In this document: one piece after another, positions 46,051 to 57,186 of the stretch | Layout of the letters: every line of letters begins with the position of its first letter | Numbering within the stretch: the stretch's first letter is position 1 | Assembly: GCA_020747065.1 (NCBI GenBank) | Contig: JAGMVK010000003.1 | Span: 2,046,001 to 2,110,000 of the forward strand | From: Cadophora sp. MPI-SDFR-AT-0126 | Lineage: Eukaryota > Ascomycota > Leotiomycetes > Helotiales > Ploettnerulaceae | Direction of reading: 5' to 3' | DNA: 64,000 nucleotides | Translations under genes and position numbers: made by a program | The notes under the pieces: generated by a model | Told to the model about the DNA's origin: nothing | Database searches by the model: none | What the model saw: only the letters and a program-made list of their open reading frames with translations

Positions 46051-47002
46051 TCTAATGAGGGTGAAGCTATTTTGGGATCCGATCTGTACCTCCTCGTTTA
46101 GAATGTACGAGGTTGCATCTCATTCCTCTCCATGGGCCATGTTCCGCATTGAAATGCTTCATCATCCCTTTGTCGTCTTGACGACCTGCAGGACATTCAA
46201 AGGCTCGTTTGTTTATCTATCCTGAGGCAATTTGTATGTCGAACCCTCTACTCATAGCACTCTCCAAGGATCCTAGAATGGAAAATGCAATTGGCCCGGG
46301 TACGATGGAGCAATGACAACTCCGTATGACTTCTTGATTATTGACCCAATGTCATTTTGAGCTCCTAAAGCTTTGATTCAAGCTTCGAGCGCTCGCCAGC
46401 AGAACTTAATGCTATTGCATTAAAATTGAGACGCCCCAGCTTCGTCTGATCTGAAGCAGATCCAGGTACGAGCAAGATAGTGAGTGACAGTCCAAACATC
46501 TTTGACAAGCTCCGAAAATTGCCAAACCACCACTCGACATTCCAGGGTCCCCAAGAACCGTGAAAAATTATTATCGCAGCAGCTTCTACAGGCTTGTTCA
46601 CTTAGTTGTTATTGCTATACATATATTTTGCGGTCTTCTTGTAGATCCGTCCTTTCCCCGTCAGTTTTCTCGGATCCGAGCCAAACGCGAGACGTCAATA
46701 GCAATAACATGGTGGCTGGGCTGGGTAGGCCAATGCCCTCTCAAAATCTCTTCAGGGCTTGTTCCTGGAGGCTCGTATTCCATCCGTCTTCAGTGCTTCA
46801 CAAGTTTCCAAGCCTGCGGGTCGATTGGTATCCAAGTTCTTTGGATGACCAGAGACTGGGTTTCTTTGCTAGGAGGCTGGCTTTCAGTTCAAGCCATCCA
46901 GTAGCTCGAGCTTCGCCTGCAGCGCCACATATGTATATGACGCGTCCAAAGACAGCCAAGGAGGTAAGCCAAACTACTCATCTCATTTCGTCTTTTCCTT
47001 TA

Positions 47003-47022
47003 CTTTGCTTTGCTTTGCTTTC
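47003..47022. repeat. (CTTTG)n pentanucleotide repeat
   Basis: Three copies of CTTTG followed by related CTTTC units. Confidence 0.8.
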
Positions 47023-47074
47023 CTTTCCGCTCGGGAGTGAAGCTGAAGCGAAAGCGTTTCTAGTGCCCATGTCA

Positions 47075-47100
47075 TGTCGTGTCGTGTCGTGTCGTGTCGT
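47075..47100. repeat. (TGTCG)n pentanucleotide repeat
   Basis: Five perfect tandem copies of TGTCG. Confidence 0.9.
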
Positions 47101-47257
47101 TTCTTGTCTGATGATTAAGCTACGGATGAGGAAAAGCGCCTGCGTATTGACTTCAGTTGATGTCTCGAGACATTGTTGAGATAATACTGCACATCTCCAA
47201 ACACCCTCTTCTAATTCCTTTACTTTACCCTACCTGCCTACCTACCTAGGTACTTCC

Positions 47258-47673
47258 CTACCCTGCCTCACATCGCGCCGCCTCTCCTCTCCGTCCAACA
47301 CCAATACCTCCATCCCGTTCGTTCCTGTCTCTCGTCCTCGTCCTCGTCTCCCGACTCTCGGCAAAGATCTGCCAGCCCAGCGCAGCCAGCCCTCCAGCAC
47401 AACCCAGCTGGTGACGTTCTTGCCCGTTCCGTCGGATCAACCCTGGAATCTGCTGCACTGTGTCCGCCACGTACTCTGGACTACAATACTTCTCCATATA
47501 CACCTCAAAGGCCCATCTCATTTTCAACTCAACCTCCACACCTCTCCCCTCCCATCCTTCTCCCTTCTGCGCTATTGAATCCTGCAGTACTAGGAGATCT
47601 GTTCAACGATACGATTACGTGATTGTCTTACCACTGCAGTTGCGGTCCTCAACCAAGTCGTCCTGGCCTGCAT
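47258..47673 (-). CDS. Putative small protein of unknown function (121 aa, 2 exons)
   Basis: Not recognised. Model: exons 47673-47632 and 47581-47258 with a 50-nt intron (GTAAGA ... CTGCAG), 366 nt in frame. Exon 1 encodes MQARTTWLRTATAV, a short Arg/Thr-rich start like a mitochondrial presequence. Exon 2 holds an ordered-looking stretch (KMRWAFEVYMEKYCSPEYVADTVQQIPGLI), a Gly/Ala/Cys patch (LGCAGGLAALGWQI) and an Arg-rich tail. The ATG lies only 102 bp from the divergent ATG of the CAF120-like gene. Support comes from open frame, splice signals and composition only, so a chance frame is possible. Confidence 0.4.
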
Positions 47674-47775
47674 ATGTCAATGAACTGAAGATCAACCGGA
47701 TCGCCGGAAGGCAGCATTTAATATAGGAGGATAATATCGCATTCGTTACCCAGAGAATACAGCAAACTAGCCAAG
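47674..47775. promoter_or_regulatory. Compact bidirectional promoter
   Basis: 102 bp between the start codons of the small unknown gene (-) and the CAF120-like gene (+); A/T-rich in the middle (TTTAATATAGGAGG). It counts as bidirectional only if the small gene is real. Confidence 0.35.
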
Positions 47776-50700
47776 ATGTCGACCCGAAATCGAGGTATGT
47801 GTGGTGTTCTTTTTGGAACAGGTTGGGGATTCCAGCGTGCTGACTTTGTTGTTTAACTAGTACTTTCGTTCATGTCCAACTTCTCGAACAATCACAGAGA
47901 CTCGCAAAGAAGTCCAACACCTACTGCGCCCGCACAAAAGCATGAGCCTTCAAGGAACGAGCCTTCAAGGAACGAGCCCGTACGGCATGCACCAACGATG
48001 CCGGTGGGATCTTCGCAGTACAACATGGACGGGAATGGTGGCCAGCCAAGGGTGCAACGGGAACGCGCTGTGTCAAGTTCCAGGCCTTTATCTATGGTGC
48101 AAACATATCATCCATCCATGATGGATGTCTCCCAGGATACTTTGCCTGAGCTTCAGCCCATTTTCACATTTCTTAACAGCCACGCAAACAAACTGTACCA
48201 GGAAGGATACTTCTTGAAATTGGATGATCAGAACACGCGTTCGTAGTTCCTAATTGTGAAGACGTATTGTGCTAATACAAAACAGATGGCAGACCAAATG
48301 CTGACCGAACGTGGACCGAATGTTTTGCCCAGCTTGTAGGCACAGTATTGTCATTATGGGATGCCGCAGAGCTTGATGCGGCAGGTCAAGATGGAGAAGT
48401 CTTACCTAAGTTTATCAACCTCACAGATGCGTCCATCAAAATGGTAACAGCCATATGAAAAGAGATAAAAGAGGCAATGGCTCACAGAGACTAGATTGAA
48501 GCCCTTCCAACTCGAGCTGACAGCGAGGCCCCATTACAGAACGTTCTCAGCATTTCGACTGCCGGTAAAAATCGATATCTTTTACATTTCAATTCTCACC
48601 ACTCGTTAATCCAATGGACTGCGGGCATTCGACTAGCCATGTTTGAACATGCCACCTTGCAAGAAGCTTATACCGGTGCGCTGATTGCTGGGAAAGGAAA
48701 AGGACTAAACAACATCAATATCATCATGGACCGTGCAAGAGTCCCAACTGCTGATTGGGCACGAGTTCGATTTGGAGCAGGAACACCCTGGAGGCGCTGT
48801 TGGTGCGTGATTTCACCACCAGACGAGAAAGAGGTACAGAAGCTTCAAAAGCAGCTCAACAAGAAGAAATCGGCCTATGATCGATCCCGACCGCCTATAT
48901 TGAAGGGTGACATCAAGTTCTATGACACGAAGAAGACGAAAAAGGTCCGCCCAATTGCCACTATTAGCGATGCGTACTCGGCTTTTGCCATCTACCCTCA
49001 ATCAAAACCGTTAATAGATGCTTCCACACTTGTGAAGGTCGAAGGATCTATAACTATCCATTCAAACCCACCATCAACGACAGAAGGATTTGTTTTTGTC
49101 ATGCCTGAAGTACATCCCGCGGTCACAGGATTCGAGATGATGCTACGTTGGTTGTTCCCGGTTTTTGATACCTTTGGACTGTACGGACGTCCTGGTCGAT
49201 TAGTCGCCGATACCTCGGATCCCAGAAGTCTAATGTTTGCAATGCCGAAACACCGGAGATATGGGTATCTCGAAATTCTTGATGTATCAGGTCTCATTTT
49301 GGAGCCTGGAAGTGCTAGTTGGAGGGAGGGAGAATGGCGGAAAAGAATGAAGGAGCTCACAGGAAAACGAATGACCGCTGTTGAAAGCAGCAGCCAGGCC
49401 AACAGCAGATATAGCAGTAGGAGGAGCACTCGCAACAGTTTTGGTCCATCACGAAGCAGGATACATTTCGACGATGGAGCTTCTATTAGGTCTACCCCTT
49501 CGAATGCTTGGGGTCCGGGCGGCCAAACAGATGGAAGTTTTGGAATCCCACGAACAGACTCTGCTCCTCCTGGGGCCGGCGCTTTTGCACCTCCACCTCC
49601 GGGATCCCAGCCTAGTTCTCACAATCGGTCTTTCTCAGAGAGCCAAGGACTAGACCGCTTTCGAGATCAGCCGCCTTCGAACTACGATGGCGTTTACGAG
49701 AACGCTCCAACCCCTCCACCACATGCTATTGGTGTGGCCGAATCCCGCGATATCCCATACCAGAGGTACCTTCCTGAGATTGGTTCTACGCCTGAACGTA
49801 TGAGTTCAGAGGATGAACAAAATGCTAGATCCACGCCTGTAAGAGAGCTCCAAGAGCTGCAAGTGGCTACAACTCCAGAGCCAGTCGCTGCTCCTCCAGC
49901 TTTCGCCCATGGTCCTGGTGCTATGCCCATAAGCAAGCCATACCACTCACCCGAATTACGTAGAGCCAATAGTCGCATGTCGAATGCTACGCTCTCGCAA
50001 TTAGCTGGTGCTGGAGGTGTTGCTGCTTACCATGCACATGGAGATGATGCAAGGACGAGTGAGGATCATAGACAGCCGTCGAATGGCGACAGAGGGGTAC
50101 TGCCAGCTGCCAACCTGAGAGGACTTCCTGCTAATCATGACGGTCTGAATGAAGGCTTGGTAACAGCATCAAAACCCCGATTTTCCTTCGAAGATCCCTC
50201 CCCGTCCCATTCTACGCCCCTCAACACGCCATCGAATTTTTCACAGCCGTCGTCGCAACTCCCATCTTCTTCTCGTAATTTACCTTCCACGGACGATTCT
50301 CGCACTGGTCCGCAGCCTCCATCGGTTCCGGAGAAAGCACCACAAACCCGTATGTATCAGCCACCGCAAATGTTTCATTCCCCTTCGTCGAGTACCCAAA
50401 GTGGAACCATTGGACATGGCCATCATCACCAACAATCAACAGACTCAACGTACAGTACCACATCCCAACCACGCCTTCAAACCAGTCCAAGTATCGTTCG
50501 CAAGCCTCTTCCTGTCCGCAGCTCCAGCATTCAGACACCCACCTCTGCTGAAACATCAACAAGTATAGGTAGTCTAGGGCAGCATGTTATTGACCCAAAC
50601 GGATTCGACATGATTGGACGCGATGATTACAGACCCGCAAGAGGTCCCGAAGCTCAACTCTACCGCCACAATACCGATACCAGTAGTGTTTACGAAGACA

Positions 50701-51944
50701 ATGCATCGACCGCGTCCCCAGATTATGCTAGCACCAGACATTCTGTTGATACCCGAAAGTCCGTCGAAAAGCCACGAACTGGTGTTATGAAGACTGTCGG
50801 TAACCCAGAAGACTTCCAAGATATGAGCAATCAATCTACCAGTTCTCCACCAATCCAAATAGATTTTGGGCCAACCCTCAATCTTGCTTCAGGTGCTCAA
50901 CCAAGAAGTCAAAGTCCTGGCCCAGCGCAAGCATATGCCAGAACGGCTAGCCCTGGCCCTGGTTTGAACATACATCCTGCAGATCGACCTCCACGGCATG
51001 GAAGTCCAGCACAGAGGCCTGGCAGTGCTGGGAATTCAAGATCACCAGCTCGGAAAGCCATTATTTCTGAGAATGCTCATTATCGAAAAAATTCTTCGGA
51101 CAGTAGGACAGTGGCATGGCAACCTGGTATGGCTGCTAGTGGCAATGCAGGAAATAGAATGTCCATCACTCCCGAGCAATTTGTCCAGCAGCGAGCTGCC
51201 ATGCCACCTCCAACTCCATTGCACGCACACCAACGTCAGCATTCTAGCAATACTCTACGTGCCAATACACCTACGCCTCCACTCGTCAACCGATCAAACG
51301 ACTATATGGCTCACCACTCTCGAAATAGCTCCGCGGACTTGCTCCAACGGCCAAGCTCGCGCGGTGCAAATGTTATTCTCGGGCCTTCTGGCACTGGAGA
51401 CATCCCTACAGCACTTTCAGCCCGCGAACAGGAACACATTGCGAAGATGACGGGAACCCCATTGCTCAGCATGGCTCACAATAACCACCGGCAAGGGCCG
51501 CCTAGTGGGTTGGTCGGTGCTATTGAGGTGAGGGAGCTAGAGAAACAGCAGGTAAAGCAAGGGATCAACAGTCAAACGGTCCAAACCGCCATTTCGCAAA
51601 GGCAACAGCAAGCTCTATATCAACAGCAGCAACAAAAACAGGAGCAGATAGCATCGGAGTACCGGGCGCCTCAGCCGTATAACAACATGGGTCAATATCC
51701 ACAGCAATACCCGCAAGCTCAAAGGCAGCCACAGCAACAACAAGGCTGGGGCAATTCGCCTGCAGCAAATGTCTTTGCTCAAGGTGGCGGATGGAGCGCA
51801 TCTATCCCTTCACCAGGCTATGCCGGGCCTGAGCACGGCAGACAATCACCGTCACAATACCCACTTCGACAGCAGCAATACCTCCCACCACAGCAACCTC
51901 AACAGGGACGAGGCAATGGGCCAGTTCATGGCCATGGATATTAG
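47776..51944 (+). CDS. CAF120: CAF120/SKG3-like PH-domain protein (1334 aa, 4 exons)
   Basis: Exons 47776-47794 (19 nt), 47861-48238, 48286-48443, 48495-51944; 4005 nt in frame. After a disordered start, residues ~95-200 form the first part of a PH domain (QEGYFLKLDDQNT, RTWTECFAQLVGTVLSLWDAAELD), ending at LLHFNSHHSLIQWTAGIRLAMFEHATLQEAYTGAL. Residues ~270-440 hold a second conserved region (WRRCWCVISPP, GDIKFYDTKK, AFAIYPQSKPLIDASTLVKVEG, EMMLRWLFPVFDTFGLYGRPGRL). This is the layout of yeast Caf120 and Skg3, linked to the CCR4-NOT complex and to bud sites. The remaining 850 residues are Ser/Pro/Gln-rich and disordered, with CAG/CAA-coded Gln runs near 51600-51750. All donors are short and fungal; that of intron 2 (GTTCGT) is atypical. 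Confidence 0.88.
47944..47973 (+). repeat. 15-bp tandem duplication inside the CAF120-like gene
   Basis: Two exact copies of GAGCCTTCAAGGAAC plus a partial third, encoding EPSRN-EPSRN-EP in the disordered N-terminus. Confidence 0.9.
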
Positions 51945-52865
51945 ATACTGATTGGAACCGTAACTTGGTTTTCTGGCGTTGAAAGAAGTTTTTTGGGATG
52001 AGGCGTGGCGAACATAAAGCCCTTTGCATTGCACGGTCTTGATCTCAAAAGCAGTGACTTAATTCGTGCGAAGTTTTTTCTTCATCCTTCCTGTCTTTTC
52101 TTTCTGGTTACACATTGGACTTCGCCGACCTCGTCTTCCTTTTGGTTCTCCAAGACCATTTTTTTCTTATGTACTCCTGCATTGATGGCGAATAGATGGG
52201 GGTCTTCTACCTGGGGTGCATGCATAGTGGTGGCGGTATTAATTACCTTATTCGTGTGGAGAGTAGAGTAGAGGAGAGAAGATTGATTCAGGAGATTGAA
52301 TGAATGAATGAAAAGAGAATCTTTGACAGAATCTTAGTCCACTAGCCTTCTTGATTTGTTTTGCCTCAATGAGCATCGAAATAAAACCCCAACACCAACC
52401 GTTGGTCATCTGTTAGGAGAAGTCCGGCATCCTAGGACGAGACACTCAAAATAGAATGGCTAATTCATTGCGTGCTACTGACACTTATACCGTTAGCACA
52501 AAGTGTTTAGTTCAAGCAGAACATCTTTGGACTCTACCATCTTGCCTTGCCAGACAGCAGTACAGCTAGGCCGACCACTTTGCGTGCGTGCCAGCTTGAT
52601 ATGAGAAATTAGGTAAGACTTGATTTTATATTCCGTTTGAATCCTCAGATACCATTATGTTACATCGGCACTCAACTTGTGGCTCCATCGCGGTCCTCAT
52701 CCCACGAAGTCAACAAGCCCCCTATTCCGCGCTCGCTAAAATCAACACCACCAAAATTCATGACAACGCAAAACAATGATGATATCCCAGCCAACACCCC
52801 GGGTAATAATAAGAAGACGATAAGGAGAATGAAATGCTACCACAATCGTATCCACAGAATTATTG
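51945..52865. other. Convergent intergenic region
   Basis: 921 bp between convergent stops. Includes a short GAAT repeat (around 52297-52311). No gene recognised. Confidence 0.4.
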
Positions 52866-54371
52866 CTACCGCCGTTCCGCCTCCGCGATTGCAGCATCGA
52901 TTCTTCTCTCCTCTTCTTCTAGCCTCGCTACCTCCTCCGGCGTCATCCCTTCCTCACTCAAAAATGGTGATTGCATGGGTTGTGCATTCCCCAGAAAGAC
53001 CTGCGGTACGTGTCTAGCATCCCCATAGATCGGCACATCGTGGTACTGCTCGAACCCTTCTCCCGACCGCGGACTCCTGGCTCCACTAGACGACGTCCCA
53101 GACGTGGTGCTCAGGCCCCTGGAGACTGTACTCACCATCGTCGCAGCAGTCGGTTTTCTTCTGGGAATTGCTGCAGCGGCTCCGGCGTATGATGCTGAAG
53201 GAACAGGTTCGTACGTCGCGACCGCGGAGTGACGTTGAATCGGGAGGGCGGTTTCCTCGATGGGTGTTGTGGCTGCGGAGGCTGTGGGGTCTTCTTTCTC
53301 GGTGATGAGGTTGCGGGAGAAGGAGTCGGTGTGCATGCTGCGCGTGAGCATTACTTGTTCAGGTTGGTTGCGTCTTGCGTGTTTGCGGCGGAGGAAGAGA
53401 AGGGCTATGATGAGGAGGATGAGTGCGAATGCTAGAGCTCCGAGGGCGATTCCAACTTTGGCTGCGATTGAAAGTCCGCCGCTTTTTGAGGACTCTGCGG
53501 TGGTGACTGTTGGTGATGGTGCGGCTGTGACAGCTGTTGCTTCGCCAGAACTTGACCCTGTGACCGTAACTTCCAAACTTAATGTTGTGGTGGGACTTGG
53601 TGATACTGTAGTGGAAATTGCGGTCGTGGTTGTTTGTGTCTCTTCCATGGACAAAAAATTGGTGTTTGTCGAAGTAACTTCAAGAGCCGTTTGAGGGGGT
53701 GTCAAGTCGCGCTTTGAGATGTGGTTGAGGTCAGGATTGGTCTTGACCACTGGCGGCGTGCTACCTGTTGGTATTGGAGCAGAAAGTGTGGCATCATTTC
53801 CGTTGGACATGTTAAAGACGGTACTGTAAAACCTGCAAAGATCTCTTCCATTTACTTTGGTCGAGATACAGAAGAAAAAGTTGTCTAGGCCATTCTCGCC
53901 AACAACGCCACTGTTTGCTGACAGGAGAAAGGTGGCTTCTGATGTAGCTCTTGCGCTTGAAGCAACAGGAAATTGAGTATCGGTTGAGTTGCATTCGTCT
54001 TTTGTGTTGACATAGATGCACATCCCTGATGATTGTTAGAACCTTGTACACCCGTACCTTGCCTCGATGCGAGAGGTATGCAGACTGGCTGACTTACCAG
54101 GCTGGACATCTACTAATTTCTGTGTGTTTGAACTGTCTATCGGTGATTCATCTTGGGCAGTGGTTTGCAGCAGTATCAACGACAAACCGCCAATCGGTTC
54201 CGAATCGTAGGCAGTTGCAATATAGCTGATGGATGTTAGGATGCCCACTTGGGCCCGTGGCCGGTCGAAATTCACATCGTACTGCAAATCTGGAGGAATT
54301 CCATGGACTCCAACAGCCATCACTGCCAGCACAAGGCTGAGGGTCGAACAGATCATAGCATTTGCCCGCAT
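52866..54371 (-). CDS. Single-pass membrane protein with Ser/Thr-rich ectodomain (477 aa, 2 exons)
   Basis: Exons 54371-54098 and 54025-52866; the 72-nt intron (GTAAGT ... CATCAG) joins DVQPG|MCIYVNTKDE. The start MRANAMICSTLSLVLAVMAVGVHG is a signal peptide. The ectodomain (to ~275) has several Cys residues (CIYV, DECNST, FFCIST, DLCRFY) and then a Ser/Thr/Pro-rich stalk. One membrane helix spans about 277-303 (KVGIALGALAFALILLIIALLFL) with a basic stop-transfer LRRKHARR. The ~175-residue cytosolic tail ends in an acidic coil (EEVARLEEEERRIDAAIAEAERR). The topology resembles fungal wall-stress sensors of the Wsc/Mid2 kind, but no WSC domain is visible, so the function is open. Confidence 0.82.
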
Positions 54372-56078
54372 CACCAAAGAAAATACAAAAGAACAATAAG
54401 ATTCCTCCCTGACTCAACAAAATCGCAAAACGGACAAAAGAAGCAGAAGGGAAACAGAAGACTTCAGCTCGGCAGTGTGGGGAAAAGTAATAGTAACAAG
54501 CTAGGAAGATCGAAGGATGAAAAGCAGAGAAGTCAGCACAAAGCGTACTGCGCCCCATTGTACGATGCAGGCATCGCATCCTTTTGATACGGAGGGATGT
54601 TGGTGTATCAAGCTGTCCATACAGCAGCAGTAAGCGGCAGGATTCATTGGGTTAGAAGGCCTGCGGCTGCGCAGACTTGCAGAGCGAAGGATGCACAACA
54701 AATGCGCCGCAGAGGGTGCGCATGGGGTATGTATGTATGTAGTAGTAGGGCTTGGGGGCTGACGCCAGGGTTTGGTTTGCTATTGGGACACCAGGCCTTC
54801 CTGCTTTGAGATGTTGGAAGGGGGCTTATTCTTGTTCTTATTCTTAGTAGGATGGCTCAGGGCTGATTAACCTTGAGTCCTTCGAGCTCGTGAGAGGGGA
54901 ACTGCAACTTTCGCCCGATTGAGGCATGATGTGAGGGCATTCTCAAACGTAGCCATCGTGACTCTACAGTAGCCACGTGCAATGAGAAGCTGAGATCAGG
55001 TCTGAGGTCTTCCAAACGAATTTCCCCACGTCTGGTTGACTGACCGGCCCCACGCGGTGCTCTGCTGTGCTGGCAGTGTTAATCGCTGAGAGGCTCGGTT
55101 GGATCGTTTTGTTTCATGCGCACAGGGGTACGTATGCCCTTCACGGCGGATGCTTGTGAAAGCACAGAGCCCATTTTGGTATCATACTTGAACCGCTGAG
55201 TGAGGAGTTCTGTCTGAGTTGCGGCGCTGTTGATCGAAAGAGCCTCAGCGAGCTCAGCAAGTCAGGTCTCAGGAACGCTTTCCAACATAGAATATTACAA
55301 TCCCAGCCTTTGGCCTCATTCATGGCCTTCAGCCGCAAAACCATGAAATTCTTCTCTGCTCTCACTCCATCCTTAAGTCGGCCTCACCGTGCCTGGTTAT
55401 AGTACGCTGGGTTACAAGACTTGGCCTCCCAGGAGACTTGAAGCAGACTCTAGGCGCTCCGGGTCTTGATGCAGATCTAAGGCGGCGGCTCTCTGCATGG
55501 GTGCCGGATTTAGCTCTGTTGGGAAGAATGCAGTGACGAGGCAGAGTTATGTTGGAAGAGTTCTCGAGGGAGGCCCGGAATTTGAAGATCAGTCATCCTG
55601 ACCCACGAGAAGACTCTTCCTACACGTACCAATGACAGATTCCCGCTCATGCTGAGGATAGACTGATACTGGAAGGTAAGAGGCCAATGAAGCGGAAAGA
55701 AGCAGAGAACATCCAGCAGGTAGTAGATCTCAGACTGGCGAAGGAGTAATTGCGACCTTGTGGAGAGATCATGTGCTTCCCCGATTCTCAAAGAAGTATG
55801 TTAAACGTTTCCAATCCCAAACCAAGACAAGTAAACAAGTCGGAAACTATGCAACATAAGATCTGGAGAAAAGACCTGTGGCAATGAACAAGTAAACGAA
55901 AGGGTACATGTAGAGAGCATTGGCTTTCGAAACCCAGTAAGCTCCCAACCCTGCTAGCTCCGATGCCCCTCACCTCACCCACCAGGAACGCAACTTCCAA
56001 GCTTCAATCAACCTCACTCCTCATCAACACCAGCAAAAACAACAGTTATCCGCGCAACTCAGAATTTCCAAAACAGAT
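54372..56078. other. Divergent intergenic region, membrane protein / lumazine synthase
   Basis: 1.7 kb. No gene, TATA box or sizeable repeat was recognised; open frames are short and lack domain-like composition. The last 100 bp are CAA/CT-rich leader of the lumazine synthase gene. Confidence 0.4.
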
Positions 56079-56862
<784 letters not shown>

Positions 56863-57186
56863 TTGGTTTTGTTTGTTGTATTTCTCTAGATTGGATTTGG
56901 GTGTCTTGGGTTTGCGAGGCAGGTAGGGCTTACAATGCATGGAGGTAGAAAAAAACAAAACGTGGAAAATTAGGCTTGATATCTTGAATTATATTACTAC
57001 AAGTCCATGACATGCATGACTATTATGCGTGACGAAGCTGGTTTGTGGTTGATTTGCAGTTCCAACATACCGTGCTTGCGTTGATCCAACTTCCGATCCG
57101 ATTCTTTGAACGCCATCCAATATGCTCCGATGCGATATATGTAACAGATTTTACCTCTCTCGTCCTGGATCTATTCACCCTTCACC
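56863..57186. other. Convergent intergenic region
   Basis: 324 bp between convergent stops, A/T-rich; nothing recognised. Confidence 0.4.

Larger units (their letters stand above)
45686..47257. other. Intergenic region upstream of the PTC7-like gene
   Basis: 1.57 kb. Holds three simple repeats (46028, 47003, 47075) and otherwise mixed sequence. No gene recognised on either strand. Confidence 0.4.

Noticed and set aside
46240..46260. Possible tRNA B-box on the minus strand (GGTTCGAC)
   Set aside because: The next bases break the B-box consensus and no A-box or cloverleaf could be found around it.
55510..56000. Minus-strand frames before lumazine synthase
   Set aside because: Two short frames with different phases, no plausible splice joining and no recognisable features.
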